Source: a bacterium
GTDB taxonomy: Bacteria > Armatimonadota > Zipacnadia > Zipacnadales > Zipacnadaceae
Assembly (NCBI GenBank): GCA_030603495.1
Contig: JAUVXR010000010.1
Span: 1 to 64,000 of the forward strand
Reading direction: 5' to 3'
Length of the DNA stretch: 64,000 nucleotides
Part shown: positions 20,126-31,100 of the stretch, in pieces
Numbering within the stretch: the first letter of the stretch is position 1
How the letters are laid out: every line of letters starts with the position of its first letter
Position numbers and translations under genes: made by a program
Notes under the pieces: generated by a model
The model's database searches: none
The model's input: only the letters and a program-made list of their open reading frames with translations
Told to the model about the DNA's origin: nothing

Positions 20126-22372
20126 TTAGTCGCACTGGCTGAAGCCACAGCCGTAGCACTTGCGGCAGCCCTCCTCGTGATACAGCACACCACCACACTC
20201 CGGACACGCGCCGGCATGACCGTTGCGCTCGGGGTTGAAGTCAATCCGGAGCTGGGCTGCCTCGGAGAGCACGGTTCGTTCGATGGCCCGGGCGAAAGCA
20301 TCAGCGCACGAGAGTACCTTTCTCCCGCCCGCTTCCCAGGCCGGCATGTGACAGCTTATGCCCTTGAGCTGCTTGACAACGTGTTCCGGGCCAATGCCCG
20401 ACCTGAGCGATAGCGAGATAAGCCGAGCCAGCGCCTCCGTCTGGGAGGCCACGCAGCCGCCGGCCTTGCCCATATTGCCGAATAGCTCAAAGGGACCGCG
20501 TTCGTCGGAGTTTATGGTCACGTAGAGGTTGCCACAGCCGGTGCTCATATTTCGCGTCTCGCCAGTGACCGCTTCGGGTCTCGGTCGCGGCTGCAGCGGC
20601 GCGCCCAGCGCCTGTTCGGTTTTCCCCGTGCTCAGCACCTGGGCCTCGCGGCAGCCATCGCGGTAGATCGTCACACCTTTGCAGCCCAGTTCGTAGGCGA
20701 ACATGTAGGCCGCACGGATATCCTCGACCGTCGCCTCGTTTGCCAGGTTAATTGTCTTGGAGACCGCATTATCGGTGTACTTCTGGAACGCCGCCTGAAT
20801 CTGGATATGCCACTCGGGACTGATATCATGGGCAGTGCGGAATAGGTCACGCACATCGGCGGGGATCTCCTCAATCTCTGCCAGGCTACCGTGGGCGGCA
20901 ATGGCCTTCATCAGCTCAGGTGAGTGGAAGCCGCGATCACAGGCCACCTGCTCGAACAAGGGATTAACCTCGACCAGTTCCTCGCCATCCAGGATACGCC
21001 GCGTAAACGCCACAGCAAATAGGGGCTCAATGCCGCTGGAGGTCCCCGCTATTATACTGATGCTCCCCGTCGGCGCAATGGTCGTAAGCGTCGCATTACG
21101 CAATTTCAACCCGTTCTCGCTGGACCGGTAGATGCTCTTATCCCAGTTAGGGAAGGCGCCCCGCTGCTCAGCCAGCGCAACGGAGGCCTGCTGCGCTTGC
21201 TCTCGGATGAAGCCCATTATCTTCTCTGCCGCCGTCATCGCCTCCTCCGAATCGTAGCGGATCCCCAGATGGATGAGGGCATCGGCAAATCCCATTACGC
21301 CCAGGCCTACTTTGCGGTTGCCCCGCGTCATCTCCGCGATCTGCGGCAGCGGAAATTTATTCATGTCAATGACGTTGTCCAGGAAGCGGACCGCCACCTG
21401 GACGGTATCAGCGAGTGTGTCCCAGTTGATCTGGCCCGTACCGATCTCGCCACTCACCATCTTCGCTAAGTTGATCGAGCCCAGATTACAAGACTCGTAA
21501 GGCAACAGAGGCTGCTCGCCGCAGGGGTTAGTGCTTTCGATCTCGCCGAGTGCAGGCGTCGGATTCTCTGCATTGATCTGGTCAATGAAGACCACGCCTG
21601 GATCGCCGCACTCCCACGCACTTTCAACGATCTCCTCGAATACTGCTCGGGCCGGACGGGCCTCGACTACCTCGGCGCTGCGCGGGTTAATCAGGTCATA
21701 GCTCTGGTCACCAATGACGGCCTGCATAAAGTCGTCAGTGGCTAGGACCGAGATATTGAAGTTGGTGAGTTGACTCTGGTCGCGCTTGACTCGGATAAAC
21801 TCCATTATGTCGGGGTGGTCCACGCGCAGGACGGCCATGTTAGCCCCGCGCCGCGTTCCGCCCTGTTTGATGGCATCAGTCGCGGCATCGAAGACACGCA
21901 TGAACGATACCGGGCCCGAGGAGACCCCCTTAGTAGAACTGACAATATCGTCCTTGGGACGCAGCCGTGAGAACGAAAAACCCGTACCTCCGCCGCTCTT
22001 GTGAATCAGCGCGGTGTGCTTGACCGCATCGAAGATGCTCTCCATTGAGTCATCGATGGGCAGTACAAAACAGGCCGAAAGCTGCTGGAAAGGGCGGCCA
22101 GCGTTCATCAGTGTGGGGCTATTGGGCAGGAACTCCAGCCGGGCCATCACCTCGTAGAAGCGCTGCTCCCACTGAGCGATCTCCTCGTCAGAGGCGCCGT
22201 AGTTGCGCTCTGCCAGGGCGATACTGCCAGCGACACGGTGGAACATATCCTCCGGCCCCTCCTTGGGCTGTCCCTCGTCGTCACGCACTAGGTAGCGGCG
22301 CCGGAGCACCGTTAGCGCATTGGGGGCAAGTTCCAGTTCGTTGCCCTCCACCGCCGGTTGTCTCACGCTCAT
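20126..22372 (-). CDS. nrdJ: Adenosylcobalamin-dependent (class II) ribonucleotide reductase
   Basis: Reduces ribonucleotides to deoxyribonucleotides using a B12-derived radical and works with or without oxygen. 748 residues. The segment LPNSPTLMNAGRP, the glycine-rich KSGGGTGFSFSRLRP, the active-site loop NPCGEQPLLPYESCNLGSINL and TIAPTGSISIIAG are all present. The C-terminus carries a CPECGG...CRKCYGCGFSQC zinc-like tail typical of the NrdJ class. ATG 22372 is preferred because GAGGTGAAG precedes it; the frame is open 11 codons further. It has its own promoter at 22484-22512. No B12 riboswitch was recognised upstream. Confidence 0.95.
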   Translation of the reverse strand: MSVRQPAVEGNELELAPNALTVLRRRYLVRDDEGQPKEGPEDMFHRVAGSIALAERNYGASDEEIAQWEQRFYEVMARLEFLPNSPTLMNAGRPFQQLSACFVLPIDDSMESIFDAVKHTALIHKSGGGTGFSFSRLRPKDDIVSSTKGVSSGPVSFMRVFDAATDAIKQGGTRRGANMAVLRVDHPDIMEFIRVKRDQSQLTNFNISVLATDDFMQAVIGDQSYDLINPRSAEVVEARPARAVFEEIVESAWECGDPGVVFIDQINAENPTPALGEIESTNPCGEQPLLPYESCNLGSINLAKMVSGEIGTGQINWDTLADTVQVAVRFLDNVIDMNKFPLPQIAEMTRGNRKVGLGVMGFADALIHLGIRYDSEEAMTAAEKIMGFIREQAQQASVALAEQRGAFPNWDKSIYRSSENGLKLRNATLTTIAPTGSISIIAGTSSGIEPLFAVAFTRRILDGEELVEVNPLFEQVACDRGFHSPELMKAIAAHGSLAEIEEIPADVRDLFRTAHDISPEWHIQIQAAFQKYTDNAVSKTINLANEATVEDIRAAYMFAYELGCKGVTIYRDGCREAQVLSTGKTEQALGAPLQPRPRPEAVTGETRNMSTGCGNLYVTINSDERGPFELFGNMGKAGGCVASQTEALARLISLSLRSGIGPEHVVKQLKGISCHMPAWEAGGRKVLSCADAFARAIERTVLSEAAQLRIDFNPERNGHAGACPECGGVLYHEEGCRKCYGCGFSQCD

Positions 22373-22483
22373 CACTTCACCTCGCTGCATTACGCTGTCC
22401 AGCAATCCTCATAATCTGCTATCACGCCATCCCCACAGTAGAGGCCTGTATAGCTTTTGGCCCCCCAGCTTGGGTAAGCCTGA

Positions 22484-22512
22484 ATCCTATCACAACTGCT
22501 CAGCCCTGTCAA
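22484..22512 (-). promoter_or_regulatory. Sigma-70-type promoter of nrdJ
   Basis: Minus-strand TTGACA (complement of 22507-22512), 17-base spacer and TAGGAT (complement of 22484-22489). It lies between the gyrA stop and nrdJ, about 105 bases from the probable nrdJ start. Confidence 0.75.
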
Positions 22513-22568
22513 CACCTAATCATCCAACTCCCAAACGCCTCCCAACAACCCCACCTATACAGCTCACC

Positions 22569-25061
22569 TCATGCCTCCTTGGTCGGTTCATTGGTGCAGT
22601 AGCGTACCACCTTCGCAACGGCGGAAACTGTGGTGCCCTCGTCCAGGGCGACGATCTTCACACCTTGAGCGTTGCGCCCGGTGCGCCGGATATTGCCGAC
22701 CGGCACGCGGATCAGCACTCCCGCAGAGGTTATGCACATAACCTCATCGTCATCATCCACCACTTCAACACCCACCACCAGTCCAGTTCTGGCAGTGACA
22801 TTCAGCGTTGTTACGCCGTGGATGTTTCGCCCCTTGCGCCTGTATTCCGCCAGCGCCGTGCGCTTACCCAGCCCTTTCTCACCGACTACCAATAGGTCCC
22901 GCGGGTCCTTCTTGTCCACTACCGCCGTCGCGATCAACTCATCGCCCTTGCGCAGTCTGATGGCCCTAACTCCAGCAGCACTGCGGCCCATCGCCCGGAC
23001 ATCGGCTTCGTCGAAGCGCACTGCCTTGCCCTTCCGTGTAGCCAGCATAATATCCTTCGTCCCGTCGCTCCACATCACCCAGGTCAGCTCATCGTTCTTG
23101 TTCAGTTTGATGGCGATCAAGCCCTTGCTGCGCAGCGGCGTATCGTACGCCGAAAGCGCTGTCTTCTTGATCATGCCCTGCTTGGTCACCATCACCAGAT
23201 AGCCACCCTGGTCGAAGTCCTGCACCGGTATCGTTGCAGTTATCATCTCACCGGGTTCAATGGGCAGGATATTGATGATCGGCGTACCCCGCGCCTGCCG
23301 GCTGGCCAGCGGTACCTGATACCCCTTGGCCCGGTAGACCAGCCCGCGATTGGTGAAGCCCAGGACCAAATGATGGGTGCTGGCCACGAACACATCGGCT
23401 ACATTATCCTCTTCTTTCTTGCTCAGCGCCAGGACGCCGCGCCCGCCGCGGTGCTGCACGCGATACGTATCCAACGGCAAGCGCTTGACGTAGCCGTCGT
23501 GGGTGATGGTAATGCACATATCCTCCTGCGCGATGAGGTCCTCGGTGCTGATATCCTCCGCTTCGTCAGGGACGATGCGCGTACGCCGCTCGTCGCCCAG
23601 CTTGTTCTTAACTGCGCGCAGCTCCTTCTTGATGACTGCCGACTTCTTTTCTTCCGAGCCCAGAATGCTCTCGTACTCGGCGATGTCCACCTCAAGCTGC
23701 TCGTACTCCTTGCGCAGCTCCTCCGCCGAGAGCCGGGTTAACCGACCTAGCTGCATATTGAGGATTTCGTCGGCCTGCACCTCGCTGAAGCCCAGTTTCT
23801 TCATCAGGCCCTGGCGGGCGGCGTCGCGCGTGTCACTGCCCCGAATCAGCGCGATCACTTCATCAATAATGTCCAGCGCCTTGAGCAGGCCCTCGACGAT
23901 ATGCGCGCGGGCCTTGGCCTTATCCAGAAGAAATTGCGTCCGCCGGGTTATGACCTCGCGCCGGTGCGTGAGGAAGTTCGTCAGCATATCCTTCAGGCCG
24001 CAGAGCTGCGGGACCAGCGCCCCGCCCTTGACGGGCACCAGCGCCAGGCAGTTCGCCCCGAAGCTGGTACGCAAATTGGTGCGCTTGTAAAGCTGGTTGA
24101 GGACGACCTGCGGATTGATGTCGCGGCGCAGCTCAATGACAACCCGCATGCCCTTGCGGTCGGACTCGTCGCGCAGGTCGGCGATGCCCTCAATACTGCT
24201 GCTGTCGTGGAGCTTGGCAATCTGCTGGAGCAGGCTGTCCTTGCGCACCTGGTAGGGCAGCTCGGTGACGATGATCGCCTGGCGGTTGCGGTCCAGTGGC
24301 TCGATGATCGCCCGCGCCTGCATCGTGATCGAGCCGCGGCCGGTCTCAAAGTAATCCAGGATGCCGCGCTGCCCCAGGATCAGCCCCGCCGTCGGGAAGT
24401 CGGGCCCGTGTACGTACTTCATAAGCTGCTTGACATCGAGGTCCGGCTTGTCCAGCAGGAGGATGCAGGCGTCCACAATCTCGCCGAGATTGTGGGGCGG
24501 GATGTTCGTCGCATAGCCCACCGCTATGCCCGACGCGCCGTTGGACAGTAGATTAGGCACGCCACCCGGCAGGACCACCGGCTCGGTCGTCTTCTCGTCG
24601 TAGGTCGGCTGGTAGTCCACCGTGTCCTTGTCGAGGTCAGCGAGCATCGCCATTGCCACCGGCGACAGCCGTGCCTCAGTATATCGGGCGGCACCGGCAG
24701 GATCGCCGTCCAGCGAGCCGAAGTTGCCCTGGGGATCAATCAGCGGGTAGCGCGCGGCAAAGTTCTGGCCCATGCGCACCAGCGTATCGTAGATAGCCAT
24801 ATCGCCGTGGGGATGATAGGTCTTCATCGTCTCCCCCACTATCGCCGCGCACTTGGAGTGTGAGCGGTCGGGCGTGAGGCCCTCGCCGTTCATCGCCACG
24901 AGGATGCGGCGCTGCGAGGGCTTCAGCCCGTCGCGGACATCGGGCAGCGCCCGGGCCATAATCGCACTCATGGCAAACTGCATATAGGAGGAGGTCATCT
25001 CCTCCTGCAGCGAGATCTCTTCTACTTTGCCAATATCTTGTGTCTCTGTTGCGTCAGGCAT
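22569..25061 (-). CDS. gyrA: DNA gyrase subunit A
   Basis: Breakage-reunion subunit of gyrase, 830 residues. The catalytic tyrosine is Y127 in AARYTEA. The C-terminal half has the GyrA box in the form QHRGGRG (536-542), marking it as gyrase rather than topoisomerase IV ParC. In the quinolone pocket the sequence is HPHGDMAIYD, so M88 replaces the serine at E. coli position 83 while D92 (E. coli D87) is kept. ATG 25061 follows AGGAG. gyrB lies 3.5 kb upstream on the same strand, separated by an accessory block. Confidence 0.96.
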   Translation of the reverse strand: MPDATETQDIGKVEEISLQEEMTSSYMQFAMSAIMARALPDVRDGLKPSQRRILVAMNGEGLTPDRSHSKCAAIVGETMKTYHPHGDMAIYDTLVRMGQNFAARYPLIDPQGNFGSLDGDPAGAARYTEARLSPVAMAMLADLDKDTVDYQPTYDEKTTEPVVLPGGVPNLLSNGASGIAVGYATNIPPHNLGEIVDACILLLDKPDLDVKQLMKYVHGPDFPTAGLILGQRGILDYFETGRGSITMQARAIIEPLDRNRQAIIVTELPYQVRKDSLLQQIAKLHDSSSIEGIADLRDESDRKGMRVVIELRRDINPQVVLNQLYKRTNLRTSFGANCLALVPVKGGALVPQLCGLKDMLTNFLTHRREVITRRTQFLLDKAKARAHIVEGLLKALDIIDEVIALIRGSDTRDAARQGLMKKLGFSEVQADEILNMQLGRLTRLSAEELRKEYEQLEVDIAEYESILGSEEKKSAVIKKELRAVKNKLGDERRTRIVPDEAEDISTEDLIAQEDMCITITHDGYVKRLPLDTYRVQHRGGRGVLALSKKEEDNVADVFVASTHHLVLGFTNRGLVYRAKGYQVPLASRQARGTPIINILPIEPGEMITATIPVQDFDQGGYLVMVTKQGMIKKTALSAYDTPLRSKGLIAIKLNKNDELTWVMWSDGTKDIMLATRKGKAVRFDEADVRAMGRSAAGVRAIRLRKGDELIATAVVDKKDPRDLLVVGEKGLGKRTALAEYRRKGRNIHGVTTLNVTARTGLVVGVEVVDDDDEVMCITSAGVLIRVPVGNIRRTGRNAQGVKIVALDEGTTVSAVAKVVRYCTNEPTKEA

Positions 25062-25099
25062 TTATAACTCCTATAACGGATGATTCAGGAATGGGCTTT

Positions 25100-25185
25100 G
25101 CGGGAAACCCGCTTTTTGAAAAAAGCCGGTTTCCCCCTTGGGCTGAGTTCACCGAAGCCCGCACCCTTCCGGCAAAAACTTTCAA
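25100..25185 (+). repeat. Intergenic hairpin repeat, family A, copy 1
   Basis: Begins with an inverted repeat, GGGAAACCCGCTTTTT against AAAAAAGCCGGTTTCCC, followed by a tail ending CCTTCCGGCAAAAACTTTC. It is related to the elements at 32134 and 39315 and lies in the same orientation, but contains about 25 extra bases between hairpin and tail. Located between the unknown gene at 25246 and gyrA. Confidence 0.75.
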
Positions 25186-25245
25186 TATTGCACAGGTACT
25201 CAACACTGTCTCAATCGAGACGTGCTACATGCTCAAGGTCTGTCG

Positions 25246-26154
25246 CTAGGGCGCCCGCCACAGCACGTCACCGTTCTCCTTCAATAGCGTGATCGTGGAC
25301 TCCGGGTGCTCAGTTTCCGCGCCAGTGCGCTTGGTCACTGTTCTGGTACTGCCCACAACCGCGCGTTCCTGACCCTCAGCGTCACATATAGTAAGCCCAG
25401 CGCCCTCCGGGGACGCGGCCAGGAGAACCCGCGGTTCCCCTTTGTCGCTAAACAACGATAAGCGTCCGCGTTCGCCCAGTACCATCAGACTAGCCCGCGG
25501 CCTTCCGCCGGCATCTGCAAGCGATAGTGCTCCGCCGTGGCCACCCGCCGTGTTCAGGCCCACCTGCGGCTTGCCAGTGTCATCCAACAGCCAGAGCCCT
25601 GGCGCAGAGCTTAGCTGGGCACCTGTCTTGCAGGCGTCGTGCAGGTTTAGCAAAGACCTGCCGTGCTCATCAAACCCGAGTGTGACCATCGCCTTCTCCG
25701 CCCCAAAGACCCCTGACAATTCTAAGAAAGGCTGCTCATCACCATCGAGCCCAATAGTGGCGCGTTGTTTCTGAGCCGCGTCCCATAGGCACAACGCGGG
25801 CTGTCCATCCTCAATACCAAGGCCAATAAGCTGAACGTGTTCCTGTCCCGTCCCGTCATACAGGGCCACGCCAGCGCCTTCGTCCTCCGAAACTAAGAGT
25901 TGTAGGCGCAGCTCACCTTCTGCATCGTACATAAACAGCGCAGGGTTCCCTACAACGTTGAACGCCAGCGCGGCGCGATTGTTGCCTGCCTCGTCCACCA
26001 GCCGGAACTCCTGCGCCTCGATGACCTTAGGAGCAGTCGTAGTCTGCGCCGCCCTCGCCGGCAAACCTCGAAACAACAGATCCGACAACGCTCCGCCCAC
26101 TAGTCCCGACACGACCGTCAACAGCATTAAGATACGAAACTGTGCCTTGCTCAT
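25246..26154 (-). CDS. Secreted or membrane-anchored protein with degenerate beta repeats, unknown function
   Basis: 302 residues. A hydrophobic N-terminus (residues 8-26, ending near ARA) could be a signal peptide or anchor. The rest is about eight degenerate repeats of roughly 25-30 residues built on hydrophobic-x-Leu-x-Asp-x-x-Gly-x-x-Arg-Ala, for example FRLVDEAGNNRAALAF and LSLADAGGRPRASLMV, suggesting a repeating beta-hairpin structure outside the membrane. No catalytic motif is visible. Last gene of the block between gyrB and gyrA. Function not recognised. Confidence 0.7.
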   Translation of the reverse strand: MSKAQFRILMLLTVVSGLVGGALSDLLFRGLPARAAQTTTAPKVIEAQEFRLVDEAGNNRAALAFNVVGNPALFMYDAEGELRLQLLVSEDEGAGVALYDGTGQEHVQLIGLGIEDGQPALCLWDAAQKQRATIGLDGDEQPFLELSGVFGAEKAMVTLGFDEHGRSLLNLHDACKTGAQLSSAPGLWLLDDTGKPQVGLNTAGGHGGALSLADAGGRPRASLMVLGERGRLSLFSDKGEPRVLLAASPEGAGLTICDAEGQERAVVGSTRTVTKRTGAETEHPESTITLLKENGDVLWRAP

Positions 26155-26187
26155 GGTAAAGTCTCCCTTGGATCTTATGCTTTTCTA

Positions 26188-26763
26188 CTATTGCACCCAC
26201 GGCAGCCACCACTCGCCCGTAATATGCAATTCCGGTATGCGCAAGGCCCCCCTCATCGCCATTACACACTCACCATAGGCGCACCGCAGGCGTGTCTCAT
26301 ACTCCTCAAGTTGATCTCTGCTAATGCACTCTCGCGCTGCGAACATATTCTTCCCAACATTTATAAAATCAACGATCCTCGGATAGACATCCTCATGCAC
26401 CAAGAGAAGTTGCCTCGTGAAAGAGTCTTGAAGCGAGTTATACACGCACGAGATTTTTTCCCGGAACTGGTCACTGTCCTTGCGAGTTGTTCCCACTAAG
26501 ACTAGCACCTCGGCCATATCGTGGGTCAGGTTCCGATATTCCTCAATGCATTGGCGATGAACTTCATGACTCAATGCATCGTGGCGCTTCCTCTGGTCAG
26601 CTAGCCACATCGCCCAGCCTGCAAGGAGAGCGAACCAGGGGGCCAGCACCTTCAACGCATCCACGTACCCGGGTGGTGCCTCCGCGAGCGCCACCAACAG
26701 CACGCCTCCAATGAAACCTATTATCGCACCAAGCAACGGTCCAGACATGGATTTCCCGCTCAT
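26188..26763 (-). CDS. Two-helix membrane protein of unknown function
   Basis: 191 residues if started at the ATG at 26763, which follows a GGGAGAGAGGG purine stretch; the frame is open 30 codons further upstream. Two transmembrane segments lie at about 8-30 and 38-58, followed by a soluble, mostly helical domain of about 130 residues with several Cys and His residues (HRQC, SCVYNS, RCAYGEC). No family recognised. Sits 33 bases upstream of the repeat protein at 25246, so the two may be co-expressed. Confidence 0.6.
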   Translation of the reverse strand: MSGKSMSGPLLGAIIGFIGGVLLVALAEAPPGYVDALKVLAPWFALLAGWAMWLADQRKRHDALSHEVHRQCIEEYRNLTHDMAEVLVLVGTTRKDSDQFREKISCVYNSLQDSFTRQLLLVHEDVYPRIVDFINVGKNMFAARECISRDQLEEYETRLRCAYGECVMAMRGALRIPELHITGEWWLPWVQ

Positions 26764-26818
26764 TCTAGTCCCTCTCTCCCTAGCGCTCTTCGGCGCTGAG
26801 GCTGCGCCACCCGCCGGG

Positions 26819-26950
26819 CTATTCCCGCTGCCGGGCGCCGTACCACAACGCAAATATCACCCAAGCCAATACAACTACCACGCCCAGCGCGTAGGCCCAG
26901 GAACCCACCCCCCGCCACCACTCAACTGCCTCCCTACCGCTTTCGTTCAC
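26819..26950 (-). CDS. Single-helix membrane microprotein (paralogue of the one at 27309)
   Basis: 43 residues. The GTG start at 26950 overlaps the stop of the HTH gene (GTGA), an arrangement typical of real coupled genes. It contains one transmembrane helix, WAYALGVVVVLAWVIFALWY, ending in basic residues. The helix matches the microprotein at 27309 (YAYALGAGVILLWVVIALWY) almost position for position. Function unknown; a small holin-like or regulatory membrane peptide is possible. Confidence 0.55.
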   Translation of the reverse strand: MNESGREAVEWWRGVGSWAYALGVVVVLAWVIFALWYGARQRE

Positions 26951-27165
26951 CGCTCCCGCTGGGCCCGGGCCTCTTTTACCCGCTTGCGAAGCTCGCGATA
27001 CTTCGGCCCGGGATACACTCTCGGGGTCAGCCAGCGGTGGAAGGTACTTCGGTCTACCCGCACCGCACGACAGATTGCTGAGACAGACTCGCCTATCCTC
27101 AGCATATTGCAAATCCTGGTCTGTAGCCTATCCGTCAGTTTGGTGGGCCGGCCTGTAATGGCCAC
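26947..27165 (-). CDS. Small helix-turn-helix protein, phage terminase small-subunit-like
   Basis: 72 residues beginning ITGRPTKLTDRLQTRICNML, then a predicted HTH (ESVSAICRAVRVDRSTFHRWL) and a basic C-terminal helix. The layout GRPTKLT...HTH...STFHRWL resembles the DNA-binding N-terminus of phage terminase small subunits and related HTH proteins. GTG start at 27165 with GGAGG nine bases upstream. No terminase large subunit or other phage structural gene is nearby, so a domesticated relic or a standalone regulator is likely. Confidence 0.6.
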   Translation of the reverse strand: MAITGRPTKLTDRLQTRICNMLRIGESVSAICRAVRVDRSTFHRWLTPRVYPGPKYRELRKRVKEARAQRER

Positions 27166-27308
27166 TTCCTACCACCTCCATGCCGCAAGATGTCCGATTT
27201 GGGTAATGCGCTATCCTTCTGCTTATACTGTCATCGCCAAGTACAGAATCCTCAGCCGTTCTGTGGCTACCCGACCGCGTCCCCGTGCTCCGGGGCCCCA
27301 CGCCGCCA

Positions 27309-27506
27309 TTAGCGCCGGCTGCTGTACCACAAGGCGATCACGACCCATAGTAGTATAACTCCTGCCCCGAGGGCATAGGCATACACGCCCAGATCACGCA
27401 CCCAGTAAGCTGCCTCCACAGCCAGCTCCTGCGCCAGGTCACCGAGCCAGAGCAGACGGTCGGCCAGCCAGTCAATTACCCGCTCCGTCGCGTCCTGTCG
27501 CATCAT
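27309..27506 (-). CDS. Single-helix membrane microprotein
   Basis: About 65 residues from the ATG at 27506; GTG codons at 27515 and 27518 are alternative starts. An amphipathic N-terminal part (ERVIDWLADRLLWLGDLAQELAVEAAYWVRD) precedes a transmembrane helix YAYALGAGVILLWVVIALWY and a basic tail. Shares the helix with the product at 26819. Lies about 35 bases downstream of the GT2 gene. No function recognised. Confidence 0.55.
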   Translation of the reverse strand: MMRQDATERVIDWLADRLLWLGDLAQELAVEAAYWVRDLGVYAYALGAGVILLWVVIALWYSSRR

Positions 27507-27540
27507 CAGTCTCACCACCCCGGTTCCTACCACTACCGGA

Positions 27541-28479
27541 TCACGTCTTCGCGTTGTCTCGCCCTGGCCCGGGCCGATGCCCCGGCGGCAGGTTGCGCAG
27601 CAGGCGGTCCAGGTACAGAAGGCGCAGGGCGGCATGGACCGTGAACCGTACACAGATGCCCAGCAATACCAGCCAGTTGGTCAGAAGACTGCGGCGCGCC
27701 GCGTAACGCTTCCAGTACATCCGCAGCATGCCCCGGTGGAAGTCCCAGAGCTGGCGCAGCGTCTTCAGCCCCATCGTCTGCCCGCCGCGATGAACCGCCT
27801 CGGCCTCGGCGACCAGCCAGACCTCCCAGCCCCTCTCCCCTATCCGCCAGTTCAAATCCAGATCGCAAAAGTTTATGGGAAAGGCCTCGTCCAGCCCGCC
27901 GACCTGCTCCAGACATTCCCGCCGCACGACGTATGCCGTGGTGCCAATTGACTCGGCGGGCTGCGTCTGGCTGTAGTCCACGTCCGGCGCGTAGTAGCCG
28001 CCCGTCCACGGGTTGCCCGGCCAGAAGCGGTGCAAGAACAACGACTGGGCCAGAGCCGCGCCGAGCGTCGGGAAGCGGCGCACGCACGGCTGGACTGTCC
28101 CGTCGGGATTAAGCAGCTTCGGGCTGGCCGCGCCGGCCGCAGGATGTTCGTCCAGGAACTGCACTACCCGATTCAATGCCCCCGGAGCCAGCACTACATC
28201 GTCGTTGAGCAGCATCACGTACCGCCCCTGCGCCGCCGCCAGGCCCTGATTATTCGTCACGGGATACGGCCGCTTGACCGAATTGGTGATTAACTGCACC
28301 TGCGGGAAATGCTGGCGAACTCTCCCCGTCGTACCGTCCCGCGAAAAGTCGTCAACGCAAGTGACCTCCACCACACCACGCGTGAAGCTGTCATAAACCG
28401 ACTCCAGGCACGGACGCAGGTCCGACCAGTTGTCAGCGGTGACGATGATAACGGAAAGGTCGGGTTCTGAATCTGGCAT
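27541..28479 (-). CDS. GT2-family glycosyltransferase
   Basis: Probable inverting glycosyltransferase of the GT-A fold, 312 residues. The start is LSVIIVTADNWSDLRPCLESV. The metal-binding motif is LLNDDVVLAPGAL, and the acceptor-side motif NFCDLDLNWRI is like that of rhamnosyl-transferase (WbbL/RfbF) relatives. The C-terminal 60 residues are hydrophobic and basic, suggesting membrane association. ATG start at 28479 with GAGG upstream. It lies directly downstream of gyrB, separated by two palindromic repeats. Sugar and acceptor unknown. Confidence 0.82.
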   Translation of the reverse strand: MPDSEPDLSVIIVTADNWSDLRPCLESVYDSFTRGVVEVTCVDDFSRDGTTGRVRQHFPQVQLITNSVKRPYPVTNNQGLAAAQGRYVMLLNDDVVLAPGALNRVVQFLDEHPAAGAASPKLLNPDGTVQPCVRRFPTLGAALAQSLFLHRFWPGNPWTGGYYAPDVDYSQTQPAESIGTTAYVVRRECLEQVGGLDEAFPINFCDLDLNWRIGERGWEVWLVAEAEAVHRGGQTMGLKTLRQLWDFHRGMLRMYWKRYAARRSLLTNWLVLLGICVRFTVHAALRLLYLDRLLRNLPPGHRPGPGRDNAKT

Positions 28480-28494
28480 TATTCCTCACCAGTA

Positions 28495-28515
28495 CGACGG
28501 GCGTCCCGCCCGTCG
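28495..28515. repeat. Palindromic repeat, family B
   Basis: Perfect 9-bp inverted repeat CGACGGGCG / CGCCCGTCG with a 3-base loop, directly after the gyrB stop. Paired with a second palindrome 16 bases away. Confidence 0.8.
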
Positions 28516-28531
28516 AGGGATAGTGGAAATG

Positions 28532-28552
28532 GGACAGGCGAGACGCCTGTCC
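28532..28552. repeat. Palindromic repeat, family B
   Basis: Perfect 9-bp inverted repeat GGACAGGCG / CGCCTGTCC with loop AGA, 10 bases downstream of the gyrB stop. The same 21-base sequence recurs at 50488-50508, and a 17-base version at 44077. Confidence 0.85.
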
Positions 28553-28562
28553 GAGAGATCGG

Positions 28563-31100
<2,538 letters not shown>

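Noticed and set aside
25186-25245. Promoter for gyrA with TTGAGA and CAATAT at 18-base spacing
   Set aside because: The -10 match is too weak to call; gyrA may be transcribed by read-through or from an unrecognised promoter.
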